Assembly: GCA_015060705.1 (NCBI GenBank)
Contig: SUXY01000015.1
Span: 1 to 49,739, forward strand
Reading direction: 5' to 3'
From: Bacteroides sp.
GTDB lineage: Bacteria; Bacteroidota; Bacteroidia; Bacteroidales; Bacteroidaceae
Length of the DNA stretch: 49,739 nucleotides
Below are positions 22,920 through 32,736 of this stretch, piece by piece. A program made the translations under genes and the position numbers. Every line of letters begins with the position of its first letter. The first letter of the stretch is position 1. The notes under the pieces are model-generated. The model saw only the letters and a program-made list of their open reading frames with translations. It searched no databases and was not told the origin of the DNA.

Positions 22920-25913
22920 TTAGAATGTCATACGTACACCGAACGTCCAAGTTCTCGGAGTAGGATAAGTACCGGTATCTACACCAGTAGCTTGGTCGCC
23001 CGCCGAACTGGAGAAAGAGAAGCCTGCCGGATTGGAACCCTTATAGCTGGTAATAGTAAAGAGATTCTGCACACTAAAACTCAACTGAAGGTCTGCAAAC
23101 TTGATGAGACTCTTCGGAAGGTTATAGGACAAGGTAATGTTCTCGCATCGGAAATAATTCGCATTCTCCAGATACTTGGAAGAATTGGCCTTGGTCACAT
23201 TGTTTTGTGTACGGCTAGGGTCTGTCCATAAGGTACCGATTCCTTCAATATGCCCGGCTTCCGTAAACATACGCGAATTACCAATCATTTCGTTCATGGC
23301 AAAACGAAGTACATTCAAACGCTTGGCACCGAAAGCTGAATTGAAGAACGCATTCAAACTCCAGTTCTTGTAACGGAGGCTATTGTTCCATCCCAATGTG
23401 AAGTCCGGTGAAGAACGTCCGAGTACCACACGGTCGGTCGTAGGGTCAGGGCTTCGGGTAACACTTCCATCCGCGGTATAATAGGTATCGTACCCGTCGG
23501 CATCAATACCCGCCCAACGATAGCCATAGAAGGAGCCGATGGCTTCGCCCTCGGTAATGATGTTGGTACCATCATCGCAAATGCCCGGCATCACCCCACT
23601 ATAGAGACGAGGTTCTTGTGCGGTAAGCTTCACCACCTTATTCTTCAAGTAAGTACCATTGATGGAGGTACTCCAATCAAAATCGTTGGTAGAAAAGACA
23701 TTGGCACTGATGGCGAAGTCAAGCCCTCGATTGGATACTTCTCCAGCATTGATCAAATAGGAGGTACCTCCCAAATAGTTAGGCAAACGGGTAGAAAGCA
23801 AAGCATCCGTCGTACGTTTATCGAAATAGTCCAAACTCAATGTCAAACGATTGTCCCACAATCCCAAATCGAAACCGATATCAAACTGATTGGTCTTCTC
23901 CCACTTGATGTTCGGAGTGGCCAATGTGTTCTCCCAATAACCGGTCACACCGGTATTGCTACCGAAATAGGTCGTGGTCTGACTCATCAAGGCCAAGGTT
24001 GAATAAGGAGCAATATCTTGATTACCAATCACCCCATAGCTGGCACGAAGTTTCAAATGATTGACGATATCCCGATACGGTTCCATGAACTTTTCATTGG
24101 AAGCGGTCCAGGCAAAAGCAATCGATGGGAAATAGCCCCACTTATTATTGGTAAATCGGCTGGAGCCATCGGCACGGAACGTACCCGTAACCATGTATCG
24201 ATCATCGTAGTTATAGATGACACGACCTACCGCCGAGAGCATCGACCAATCCGAATAGCTATTGGAGGCATTTCGGGTAAGTGCATTGTTCACATTCCAC
24301 CATCCTACGGACTCTACTTGGATGTTCTGTCCATTGATACCCATCGAGCGGGTATTGCTGGTGGTGGCTTCCCATACGGCGGTAGCGGTCAGGTGATGCT
24401 TGTCATCCCAAACTTTGTCGTAAGTAAAGTTATTGGACGATTGGAGCAAGACACGTTGCGAATTGCTATTGCTCATGCTATTGCTACCATTGCTATTGAT
24501 CTTCAATGGAGAGAATCCATACGAGGTATTGTTATAGTAGTCAATACCGTTGCTGGTCGTAAAGGTCAATCCATCGATAATCTTGAAGCGAAGGTCTACA
24601 TGACCACTCACCACATCACGTCTACGCTCCTGGCGATTGTCAAGGACGATACCCAACGGATTGTTCTGGATGGAGCTATAAGGGTCGTAATTATAATTTC
24701 CCTCTGCATCCAGGAGTTCCATGCTAGGCGAATAGTTGAAAGCGACCCACAATGGATTGGCACCACTCAGTTCCAAACCACCGATACCTTTCCCTTGCCC
24801 TCTAGAAGCATTGAAGTCCAATGTCAAGTCCAACCAATCGGTCATCTTCGCCTTGATGTTGGCCTTGGCGGCATATCGTTCGTAAGAGCTCTTTTCAATG
24901 GTTCCTTCCTGATTCATATAATTGCCGGAAATATACGTTTGCAAACCTTCCGTTCCTTTCGAGAACACTAACTTATAGTTTTGCACCAAACCGGTACGGA
25001 AAATACCATCAATGTAATCGACTCCCGGATTCGTACCATTCAGATAATCGGCCACATCCAGTTCATTCACCCCATTGTAATCCACCAACGCTTGCGCATA
25101 CGTTTGCGCATTCATCTTTTTGGGCAATCGGGTTGCTTCCGAGAAACCGACAGATGCATCGAAGGTGATACTACTTTGTCCAGACACCCCACTCTTGGTA
25201 GTAATAATCACAACCCCATTCGCACCACGCGAACCATAAATAGCGGTAGAAGAAGCATCCTTCAGAATCTGCATACTTTGAATGTCTTCCGGATTGATAC
25301 CTTCCAAACCGGATTCACGCACCATACCATCTACGACATAGAGTGGTTCATTGCTCTTATTAATGGAATTGGTACCACGGATACGAATCTTGACCGAACC
25401 ACCCGGAATACCGTCGCTCACGACATTTACCCCAGCTACACGTCCTTGCAAGGCATCGCTCACTTGGGTGATCGGTTGTGCCTTGAAAGATTTGCTATCC
25501 ATCACGGATACTGCTCCCGCCATATCCGCCTTGCGTACTGCACCATACCCAATGACTACCACTTCGTCCAATGCCTGAGTATCTTCTTTTAATACGATGT
25601 CCAACGGACGACCGTTCCATGTCACATCCTGATCCTTATATCCCACATAAGATACCTGAATGACATCGCCAGGTTTTACTCCATTCAAGGTAAACATTCC
25701 GTCCATATCGGTTACGGTTCCTGTCGGTGTTCCTTTCACTATAACGGAGGCACCAATTACCGTCATTCCCGAAGCATCTTTTACCACACCGGTACATGGA
25801 CCATTTTGTTGCACGATCCCTACTTTGATTAGCTCTTCGAATGCATGTACTTGCATGGCTCCTCCCATTGCAGATAGAGCCCAAAGCATCCCCATGAATT
25901 TCATCTTTCGCAT
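22920..25913 (-). CDS. SusC/RagA-family TonB-dependent outer-membrane transporter
   Basis: A 997-residue transporter that imports oligosaccharides or peptides using TonB energy, paired with the SusD lipoprotein downstream. Signal peptide (1-24, ending VHA). A carboxypeptidase-regulatory-like domain (about 40-112, GVVKDASGMTVIGASVIVKG). TonB box DEVVVIGYG. Plug domain (PLYVVDGM ... SSTAIYGSRGANGVVIITTKSG). A 22-strand barrel ends in TFGVRMTF. Length is normal. No canonical TAnnTTTG element was found in the 98 bases upstream, so it may depend on a specific regulator. No ECF sigma/anti-sigma pair is adjacent. Confidence 0.97.
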   Translation of the reverse strand: MRKMKFMGMLWALSAMGGAMQVHAFEELIKVGIVQQNGPCTGVVKDASGMTVIGASVIVKGTPTGTVTDMDGMFTLNGVKPGDVIQVSYVGYKDQDVTWNGRPLDIVLKEDTQALDEVVVIGYGAVRKADMAGAVSVMDSKSFKAQPITQVSDALQGRVAGVNVVSDGIPGGSVKIRIRGTNSINKSNEPLYVVDGMVRESGLEGINPEDIQSMQILKDASSTAIYGSRGANGVVIITTKSGVSGQSSITFDASVGFSEATRLPKKMNAQTYAQALVDYNGVNELDVADYLNGTNPGVDYIDGIFRTGLVQNYKLVFSKGTEGLQTYISGNYMNQEGTIEKSSYERYAAKANIKAKMTDWLDLTLDFNASRGQGKGIGGLELSGANPLWVAFNYSPSMELLDAEGNYNYDPYSSIQNNPLGIVLDNRQERRRDVVSGHVDLRFKIIDGLTFTTSNGIDYYNNTSYGFSPLKINSNGSNSMSNSNSQRVLLQSSNNFTYDKVWDDKHHLTATAVWEATTSNTRSMGINGQNIQVESVGWWNVNNALTRNASNSYSDWSMLSAVGRVIYNYDDRYMVTGTFRADGSSRFTNNKWGYFPSIAFAWTASNEKFMEPYRDIVNHLKLRASYGVIGNQDIAPYSTLALMSQTTTYFGSNTGVTGYWENTLATPNIKWEKTNQFDIGFDLGLWDNRLTLSLDYFDKRTTDALLSTRLPNYLGGTSYLINAGEVSNRGLDFAISANVFSTNDFDWSTSINGTYLKNKVVKLTAQEPRLYSGVMPGICDDGTNIITEGEAIGSFYGYRWAGIDADGYDTYYTADGSVTRSPDPTTDRVVLGRSSPDFTLGWNNSLRYKNWSLNAFFNSAFGAKRLNVLRFAMNEMIGNSRMFTEAGHIEGIGTLWTDPSRTQNNVTKANSSKYLENANYFRCENITLSYNLPKSLIKFADLQLSFSVQNLFTITSYKGSNPAGFSFSSSAGDQATGVDTGTYPTPRTWTFGVRMTF

Positions 25914-26011
25914 AGACTTTAAGCTTAAAAAAGATTTGATTAAAATACCATTATTATCACATTTGTAAATAATAACATGGGATAGTCAAAAAATGTTCAA
26001 AGCGGAAAACA

Positions 26012-26068
26012 AAAGGAAGCGAAGGCTCTCAAATACCCAAGAGTATTAAGAGAGCCTTCGCTTCCTTT
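26012..26068 (-). terminator. Strong terminator closing the guaB-tlpA operon
   Basis: A perfect 19-bp stem (26012-26030 with 26050-26068) with an inner AATAC/GTATT stem in the loop. Minus-strand downstream bases are TTTTGTTTT. It lies 21 bases past the TlpA-like gene and insulates it from susC. Confidence 0.9.
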
Positions 26069-26089
26069 CCGAGATCAATCTATAAAGAT

Positions 26090-26584
26090 TTATTTCAATG
26101 CCGTAGCTATCGTTTCCATCAATTTTTGGAATTCTTCTGCCGTATAACCCACAGAAGAATAAATCAACTTACCGTCCTTACCGAACAAATAAGCACGTGG
26201 TATGGACTTTTCAGCAAACAAGGAGAACACTTCACGCTTCGGGTCTGGATAGAGCGGGAAGGTGAACTTCTTGCGTTCATTGTACTTCTGCAATTGTTCA
26301 TCGGTATGTTCACGACCGATCACCAACATCACAAAATCCTTATTGTCCTTATATTTCGGCCAAAGGGTACTTTGTACATCTGCCAACTCCTTCTGACAAG
26401 GACCGCACCAAGTAGCAAACAAGCTGACCAATACCACCTTATCTTTCAAGTCGGCCGGTTTCACTTGGCCATATACTGAAGAGTTCAATTCAAACTTCGG
26501 CAAAGCATCGCCTACCTTTAACTCTTGTGCTTGTACCCCTAATACCAAGGCAAGCATCATTAACATCATAACTAACTTTTTCAT
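26090..26584 (-). CDS. TlpA-like periplasmic thioredoxin
   Basis: A 164-residue exported thiol-disulfide oxidoreductase of the TlpA/ResA type. The signal peptide is residues 1-19 (LALVLGVQA). The thioredoxin fold begins at LKVGDALPKFEL, with the redox motif W59-C60-G-P-C63 and the cis-Pro in SIPRAYLF. It likely reduces or isomerises disulfides in periplasmic proteins. It follows mutL by 25 bp and is the last gene before a strong terminator. The same operon carries three SurA-like folding factors, which fits an envelope-protein quality role. Confidence 0.92.
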   Translation of the reverse strand: MKKLVMMLMMLALVLGVQAQELKVGDALPKFELNSSVYGQVKPADLKDKVVLVSLFATWCGPCQKELADVQSTLWPKYKDNKDFVMLVIGREHTDEQLQKYNERKKFTFPLYPDPKREVFSLFAEKSIPRAYLFGKDGKLIYSSVGYTAEEFQKLMETIATALK

Positions 26585-26609
26585 GCGCTTCTACTTTTAA
26601 GGTTCGTAT

Positions 26610-28478
26610 TTATTTGAAAAGTTTTTCTATTTCGTCTTCTTTCAACACCACCAAGGCCGTCTTTCCATCAGGCGTATAATTCGGCGAGGAAGAAGTAAGC
26701 AAGCTATCCACCAAATTGTTCATTTCTTCATTGGACAATACTTGACCGGTAACAATCGATGCCGCCTTTGCCAACGACAATGCCAACATGCTCTGTACTT
26801 CTTCTTTCACTTTACAACCTTTTTCCAAAGCGGTATGCACCATATTCTGTACCAATTCGGTCGGTCGTAGTCCTTCAATTCCGGCAGGTACTCCATTAAT
26901 GGCATAGCTACCTCCACCCAAATCGGTCAACTCGAAGCCTAGGTAAGACAAGTCCTCCATGATGCTTTCAAGTACCGGTATTTCAGAGGCCGAGAACTGA
27001 ACGATGTCCGGGAACAACATGCCTTGCGATGCTCCTTGTCGGGAAGCAATCTGAGTCAGATAACGATCGTACAAGATACGGATATGCGCCCGTTGTTGGT
27101 CAATCACCATCAATCCCGATTTGACGGAAGTCAGGATGAAACGTCCTTTATACTGGTAATGTTGGGAAGAGGTTTCCACCGCATTGCTTTCTTCCGTTTG
27201 GGCATACAATGTACCCATCGATGACTCTACCGGTTGTTCCGTCCAATAGTCATTCTCATCCGGAAAAGCAAAAGACGAAGGAGACGCTACTTGTTCCAAA
27301 CCTTCATACAACTTATCCCAACCCCTTGTGTCTTGACGGGAATAAGAGGAAGGAGACGGAGTGGCATCAAACGGATTATACTCCGGATTGTAGTTGGTCT
27401 TCGGCATCTGTACGCCCGAATAAGGTGAATGCTCGAAGGCTGGAATATCCGGCATTCCTTCAGTATCGAAATCAATCGAAGGAACAGCATTGAACTTACC
27501 CAACGATTCCTTGATAGCCGCCGAAAGGATTTGCCAAATGGCCTGTTCGTTCTCGAACTTAATTTCCGTCTTTGTCGGATGAATGTTCACATCAATATTA
27601 GCAGGGTCTACCTCGAAATACAAGAAATAGGATACTTGTTCGCCCGTCGGCACCAATTGTTCATAAGCATCCATGACCGCCTTATGGAAATAAGGATGAC
27701 GCATGTATCGGCCATTGACAAAGAAATATTGACGGGCTCCTTTCTTACGGGAAGTTTCCGGACGACCGACAAAACCGGAGATACGGATCATGGTGGTATC
27801 GACCTCTACCGAAAGTAATTCCTGGTTAATCTTCTTTCCGAAAACACCCATGATGCGTAGCTTCAATTGGATAGCCGGCAAATTAAGCATTTCTGTGCCA
27901 TTGTGATGAAGCGTAAAGGAAACCTCCGGATTGACCAAAGCAATGCGTTCGAATTCGGTCAGGATATTACTCAACTCTGTTTGGTTCGACTTCAAAAATT
28001 TACGTCGGGCCGGTACATTGAAGAACAAATTCTTTACTTGAAAATTACTTCCCTTTGGACAAGCCACCGTTTCCTGACTCTCTACCTTGGAACCGGCAAT
28101 ACACAAAGAGGTACCCAAATCCTCGCCTTCCTGACAAGTTCGAAGTTCGACTTGAGCCACGGCCGCAATAGAAGCCAACGCCTCCCCACGAAAGCCCATG
28201 GTACGAAGGGCAAACAGATCGGCCGCTTCACGTATCTTGGAAGTGGCATGGCGTTCAAAAGCCAGACGAGCATCGGTTTCGGACATACCCTTACCGTCGT
28301 CTATCACCTGAATAGACGTTTTACCGGCATCCGTCACCAATACATCGATGTGCTTGGCACCGGCATCCACCGCATTTTCCACCAGTTCCTTAATGACAGA
28401 AGCCGGACGTTGAATCACTTCACCAGCCGCTATCTGATTGGCTACCGAATCGGGAAGCAAACGAATAATATCACTCAT
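26610..28478 (-). CDS. mutL: DNA mismatch repair protein MutL
   Basis: 622 residues. The N-terminal GHKL ATPase has [33 protein letters not shown] and the family's [10 protein letters not shown] Pro/Ser-rich linker (about 345-425) precedes the C-terminal dimerisation domain. MutL couples MutS mismatch recognition to strand removal. The endonuclease motif DQHA(x)2E(x)4E reads [12 protein letters not shown] here, and the downstream metal motifs are degenerate (SPNYTPDGK in place of CPHGRP), so nicking activity is doubtful. It lies 10 bp after a small membrane-protein gene in the guaB operon. The start [22 protein letters not shown] is canonical. Confidence 0.97.
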   Translation of the reverse strand: MSDIIRLLPDSVANQIAAGEVIQRPASVIKELVENAVDAGAKHIDVLVTDAGKTSIQVIDDGKGMSETDARLAFERHATSKIREAADLFALRTMGFRGEALASIAAVAQVELRTCQEGEDLGTSLCIAGSKVESQETVACPKGSNFQVKNLFFNVPARRKFLKSNQTELSNILTEFERIALVNPEVSFTLHHNGTEMLNLPAIQLKLRIMGVFGKKINQELLSVEVDTTMIRISGFVGRPETSRKKGARQYFFVNGRYMRHPYFHKAVMDAYEQLVPTGEQVSYFLYFEVDPANIDVNIHPTKTEIKFENEQAIWQILSAAIKESLGKFNAVPSIDFDTEGMPDIPAFEHSPYSGVQMPKTNYNPEYNPFDATPSPSSYSRQDTRGWDKLYEGLEQVASPSSFAFPDENDYWTEQPVESSMGTLYAQTEESNAVETSSQHYQYKGRFILTSVKSGLMVIDQQRAHIRILYDRYLTQIASRQGASQGMLFPDIVQFSASEIPVLESIMEDLSYLGFELTDLGGGSYAINGVPAGIEGLRPTELVQNMVHTALEKGCKVKEEVQSMLALSLAKAASIVTGQVLSNEEMNNLVDSLLTSSSPNYTPDGKTALVVLKEDEIEKLFK

Positions 28479-28488
28479 AGACCAACGA

Positions 28489-28788
28489 TTAGAAAGTCAA
28501 TTCACCTGTTACCAAATAATGGAGAACATAACAAAGAGCACCGATACCAATCAACAAGGCGGCGTAAGTCAACGGCTTGCGTCCACTTTCCTTTCTACGC
28601 TTCAGATGTTTCGTGCCTTCCACAAACTTGCCACGGATTCTTTCTTCTGCGGTAAGTTCCTTTTCCGGAAGCAATCCCAAATCACGCTTGGCATTCTCTT
28701 CAATCTTGGCAAGTCTTTCCTTGCGTTCGTCTACATATATATATTGATGGCTATAAGCACGTGGCTTTTCAGATTTGAACATTCCCAT
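28489..28788 (-). CDS. Small tail-anchored membrane protein
   Basis: 99 residues. A charged, Lys/Glu-rich N-terminal part ([23 protein letters not shown]) is probably helical. One C-terminal membrane helix follows (about 73-92, [20 protein letters not shown]). No family name is known to me. It sits between the OstA-like gene (5 bp) and mutL (10 bp), so it is cotranscribed with the envelope-biogenesis genes. Confidence 0.75.
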   Translation of the reverse strand: MGMFKSEKPRAYSHQYIYVDERKERLAKIEENAKRDLGLLPEKELTAEERIRGKFVEGTKHLKRRKESGRKPLTYAALLIGIGALCYVLHYLVTGELTF

Positions 28789-28793
28789 AATAT

Positions 28794-30461
28794 CTATTCT
28801 TTTTTAGCGTTCTCAAACAATTTCTGGTTAGGCAATGGTGCCGCTCCACGGGTACTCTTCTTAAGTTCCTGTCCAGCCCCCTTTCCACGCCAATTAAATA
28901 TATCTTCCTTACTCAATGGACGAACATAGTCAAACCAAGCAAAGTTATCCAACTTTTTCTTATTGGACGGAATCTGAGTCATCGGATACAAGGTTCCATT
29001 GGACTTCGGACTCATAATCATCTTCTTCAGTTTCCGGTTTTCCAAAAACATGCTCAACTGACTCGTTTCCGAAATATTCATCCCAATAAATGTACTATCC
29101 TTCTCCATCGGGTAATACACCAAACGAACCGAGCCAATCACATCGACCTGACGCATCTCCTTACCCTTGAAGAAAGCCTTCATTTCTTTTCCGGTAACTT
29201 GATTATAATTGGCTGAATCCAATCGTTCTACCGACAAGGCCTGATTCTGGATATGTGCCCAATCGATGGTACTATCATTCATATAAATCATGATTTGTTC
29301 ACCCAACAATTGTTGTTGCTTGTTCCAAAGAATCGGGTCCCGATACATGGTCAGACAACTATCCTTGGAAGAGAAAACCAATGAATCGCACACTCCCTGC
29401 ACATCGGTACGGTAAAAACGAACTTTGTGATAAGCACGAGCCTCCCGAAATACCGAATCCGTATTGAAGTTAAAGGTGTACATCTGAAGGGTATCGGCAT
29501 GAATAAACAAGCTATCTCCTTGTGAAAAGTCTACCGCCATGGCTTTGTCCGTTGCAAAAGCATAACTCATCAACTGGTTATAATAGCAATAATTTCCAGT
29601 CAACATGTTCTTGGAAATTGTATCTACAAATTCCACGTTGAAGAAAGCTTCCCCGACCCCTTTGTTACGGTCATAGAACAGGCTATCTCCCGTCAATTGT
29701 TTGCCTTCATTGGTCAAGATAGAACGGTTCAGCAACTCGGCTTGTCCTTGTTGGGTATAGTAATAACCCAATTCCGAATAGATGTGGTTTTCATCACTAT
29801 CGATATCCGAAGGTCCTACAATGTTTGCTACCTTTGTAGCCGTATTATAGCGAAGCGTATCGGAAGTCAATGTGAACTGAGGGTTCACCAATTCCACTTC
29901 ATAATTGAATACCGACATCTTGGTAGCGGGGCTATATTCTCCCCAATCTGAAGTCAATACATTCTCTTCATCCATCAAGGTACCTCCATCAAAGAAGTAA
30001 CCCAAATTGGCGATACGGTCATAATTCAAGCTATCGGTGGTCAGCGTAGTAGTACGGTTCTCCATGCGGACATTGTTCCGGACTTTGGCTATTTGTGTAT
30101 TACCGTCATAGAACAAATAATCGCCGTAAAGAAACAAAGTATCCCCCTGCTCCATCTTCACATTATCAAATGCTTCCAAGGAATTGGACTTTTCATAGAA
30201 GCAAGCACTATCACAATACATATAGATACTATCATGCCGGAAAGACACATTGCCTACCAAGATCTGTGCATCAGGGTCCGGATTGTCCTTGCTCTTTTTC
30301 AACACATCCGCATGAAGCAAGTAAACCTTGCTCTTTGCCGGTTGTGCCGCATTTCTTCTAGGTTGTACCTGCGCAACCAAACAAAAGCCAAATAGGCACA
30401 AGATACTTAATAAAAGTACCCTGCGCCCATTTGTATTCTTATGATTATCTGTATTTATCAT
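28794..30461 (-). CDS. OstA/LptA-like periplasmic protein
   Basis: 555 residues with a signal peptide (LLLSILCLFGFCLVAQ). The body is made of OstA-type beta-jellyroll repeats (YLLHADVLKKSKDNPDPDAQILVGNVSF, YLFYDGNTQIAKVRNNVRM, GDSLFYDRNKGVGEAFFNV) like those of LptA and the N-terminal domain of LptD. These form the periplasmic lipopolysaccharide bridge. It is longer than LptA and lacks a barrel, as usual for the Bacteroidetes OstA-like form. It follows the SurA-like gene by 1 bp. Neighbouring periplasmic chaperones fit a role in outer-membrane assembly. The lptB ATPase is elsewhere in the window. Confidence 0.85.
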   Translation of the reverse strand: MINTDNHKNTNGRRVLLLSILCLFGFCLVAQVQPRRNAAQPAKSKVYLLHADVLKKSKDNPDPDAQILVGNVSFRHDSIYMYCDSACFYEKSNSLEAFDNVKMEQGDTLFLYGDYLFYDGNTQIAKVRNNVRMENRTTTLTTDSLNYDRIANLGYFFDGGTLMDEENVLTSDWGEYSPATKMSVFNYEVELVNPQFTLTSDTLRYNTATKVANIVGPSDIDSDENHIYSELGYYYTQQGQAELLNRSILTNEGKQLTGDSLFYDRNKGVGEAFFNVEFVDTISKNMLTGNYCYYNQLMSYAFATDKAMAVDFSQGDSLFIHADTLQMYTFNFNTDSVFREARAYHKVRFYRTDVQGVCDSLVFSSKDSCLTMYRDPILWNKQQQLLGEQIMIYMNDSTIDWAHIQNQALSVERLDSANYNQVTGKEMKAFFKGKEMRQVDVIGSVRLVYYPMEKDSTFIGMNISETSQLSMFLENRKLKKMIMSPKSNGTLYPMTQIPSNKKKLDNFAWFDYVRPLSKEDIFNWRGKGAGQELKKSTRGAAPLPNQKLFENAKKE

Positions 30462-30462
30462 T

Positions 30463-31836
30463 TTATTCTTTTCTTACCCAGCCTGGATATTTGAAATCAC
30501 ATTTTACCCAATTTTCATTAATACGTACATAAGTCGATTTCTGCTTGTCACGAATCCACTTTTCCAACTTTTCATCACCAAGTTTGGATTGTACGATTGC
30601 TTTCAACCGTTGATAGTCTTCGGTAATCGTTGCCTTATGTCCATCGATGCGTGCTTTCAATTTGACAATGGCACAAATTTCCTTGCCCTTGTTATTAATC
30701 ATGGTAAACGGTTCCGAAATTTCTCCTACATTCAAGCCTTCAACGGTCTTTGCCACTTCTTGTGAAACCTGAGCCAATTCCTGCATTTCGAAACGGGCAG
30801 TTCCCGAATTCGGATTAGCCATCAGACCATGGTTATTACGGGTATCCTTGTCTTGTGAAATGAATGTTGCCGCTTCATCAAAAGTGAACTTGGCGTTACG
30901 GATATCCTTGGCAATAGAGTCCAAACGAAGCAATGAGGCTTCCAAATCCTTTTCCTCTACTTCCGGTTTCAACAATATATGACGGGTATTGATACGGTCC
31001 CCACGTTTTTCAATCAACTGAATAATATGAAAACCGAATTCTGATTCTACAATCTTGGAAACCTTTTTCGGATCCTGAAGATTGAAGGCTACATTCGCAT
31101 ATTCAGGGACTAACTGACCACGTCCCATGAAACCAAGTTCACCACCACGACGACGGGTACCTTCATCTTCCGAATACAGACGTGCCAATGTAGAGAATGC
31201 GATTTCTCCCCTATTCACTTGTTCCGTATAATCACGTAAAGCTTTCTTCACACGCTCTATTTCTTCCTGAGGGATTTTCGGCTCAAGCGTCACAATCTGT
31301 ACTTCTACTTGAGTTGGAACATAGGGAATACTGTCTTGCGGAAGATTCTTGAAATAGCGACGTACATCGGCAGGGACAATCTTGATATCACCCACGATTT
31401 CACGCTGCATCTTCTCAACGGTCAATCCATTGCGGATGTTTTCACGAAGCATCTCACGGATTTGAGTCGAAGTCTTGTTGTAATACTCTTCCATCTTTTC
31501 CTTGGAACCAATTTGATCAATCAACCAATTGGTCTGTTGTTCCAAACGACTGAGCACTTCTTGTTCCGACACTTCAATACTATCTAGTTCCGCTTGATGC
31601 AAGAACAATTTCTGAACGGCTAGTTGTTCCGGGATAATACAATAAGGGTCACCATCAAATTTGCGTCCTTCATACTGAGCATTCAAGCGTTCACTCTCAA
31701 CATCCGATTTTAAGATAGCTTCATCACCTACTACCCAAACCACTTCGTCTATCACATTGCTTTGTCCATATACAGAGACAGAGGCCAACAATAAAGCCCA
31801 CAATGCACAAACTTTAGCACACATCAATTTATTCAT
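30463..31836 (-). CDS. SurA-like peptidyl-prolyl isomerase with two parvulin domains
   Basis: 457 residues. Signal peptide to about residue 24 (LASVSVYG), then a SurA N-terminal helical chaperone region (30-165, IDEVVWVVGDEAILKSDVESE). Parvulin 1 covers about 173-278 (GGELGFMGRGQLVPEYANVAFNL). Parvulin 2 starts at NTRHILLKP. This is the SurA layout for folding outer-membrane barrels in the periplasm. The start overlaps the upstream lipoprotein gene's end by 8 bp, and OstA follows after 1 bp. It is the most canonical of the three SurA-like proteins in this operon. Confidence 0.93.
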   Translation of the reverse strand: MNKLMCAKVCALWALLLASVSVYGQSNVIDEVVWVVGDEAILKSDVESERLNAQYEGRKFDGDPYCIIPEQLAVQKLFLHQAELDSIEVSEQEVLSRLEQQTNWLIDQIGSKEKMEEYYNKTSTQIREMLRENIRNGLTVEKMQREIVGDIKIVPADVRRYFKNLPQDSIPYVPTQVEVQIVTLEPKIPQEEIERVKKALRDYTEQVNRGEIAFSTLARLYSEDEGTRRRGGELGFMGRGQLVPEYANVAFNLQDPKKVSKIVESEFGFHIIQLIEKRGDRINTRHILLKPEVEEKDLEASLLRLDSIAKDIRNAKFTFDEAATFISQDKDTRNNHGLMANPNSGTARFEMQELAQVSQEVAKTVEGLNVGEISEPFTMINNKGKEICAIVKLKARIDGHKATITEDYQRLKAIVQSKLGDEKLEKWIRDKQKSTYVRINENWVKCDFKYPGWVRKE

Positions 31837-32701
31837 CTGAGTTCAAATAATAATAAATAATCCGGTCCTTATCCGAAGCCTGGCGGTATAAATCCTCTTT
31901 CACACGATTGACAAAATCCACCCGCTTCAAGTTAATCAAAATCTCTTTTATCTCTTCTTGGGCAAAATCCAACGGTTTCTGTTCTCCTTTGCCCTGAAAT
32001 TCTTCTATATGCAAAAAATAGTGGAAAGCAGTATCTTTCAGCTCCACATCCCGATGCTGTTTCAGGTAATTGCTTCCTGTTTCCCAATTCTTAGCGGGAA
32101 TCATTGCCTCTATCTCTTCCAAATGACGCCATTGGTCATAAAAATAGTCATATGTTACCGCATTTCGCAAACTATACTTTTCTAACTTTTCAATCGCATC
32201 TTGCGTATTTCTTTTGTACCAGCGACGCACATCTGCCAGTCCCGGTGATTTTAAAGGAACTTTGATGAACAATCCCTTGACAAGCGGTTTCTCCAACACA
32301 AAAAGCGATTTATTGCTTTCATAATAATTTTCCACTTCAGCCGGTGTAATTTCCGCAACCAATTGTTGTCTCACCAATTCTTCTTGATACGTATGCATCA
32401 CCAAAGCCTTGTGATAGCTTTCAACCAACGCCTTCACCTTTTCATCATCACGGACATTGTCTTCAGCCTTTTCGAACAACAGAGCATCCTCTACCCAAAT
32501 CCGGATATAATGCTCTGCAAAAAGCACACTATCATCGGCCGAAAGATTCAGAGGCAAAGCAGCCTGTAAATCTTCTTGATAAAGGAACTTTCGACCGACT
32601 TCAACCAGCGGTGTTTTTCCTTTATGATCATGCTTTTGTGTACATCCGATTAAAGACATCACCAAGCATACCATCCATGCCCATTTATATAGTTTGTCCA
32701 T
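31829..32701 (-). CDS. SurA-N-like lipoprotein lacking a clear parvulin domain
   Basis: 290 residues. A lipoprotein signal (MSLIGC, Cys20) and then a helical region resembling SurA/PpiD chaperone domains (VGRKFLYQEDLQAALPLNLS ... ITPAEVENYYESNKSLFVLEKP). The usual parvulin core motifs (GGELG, GFHI) are absent. It probably acts as a membrane-tethered chaperone rather than an isomerase (inference). It overlaps the parvulin gene by 8 bp and lies 35 bp after another SurA-like gene. Confidence 0.78.
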   Translation of the reverse strand: MDKLYKWAWMVCLVMSLIGCTQKHDHKGKTPLVEVGRKFLYQEDLQAALPLNLSADDSVLFAEHYIRIWVEDALLFEKAEDNVRDDEKVKALVESYHKALVMHTYQEELVRQQLVAEITPAEVENYYESNKSLFVLEKPLVKGLFIKVPLKSPGLADVRRWYKRNTQDAIEKLEKYSLRNAVTYDYFYDQWRHLEEIEAMIPAKNWETGSNYLKQHRDVELKDTAFHYFLHIEEFQGKGEQKPLDFAQEEIKEILINLKRVDFVNRVKEDLYRQASDKDRIIYYYLNSDE

Positions 32702-32736
32702 AAATATCCAAAATTGCGAACGAAGATAGTGCTAAA

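Noticed and set aside
24018-24971. A 317-codon open frame on the plus strand
   Set aside because: It lies wholly antisense to the well-supported susC gene, has no family resemblance, and reflects the codon bias of susC.
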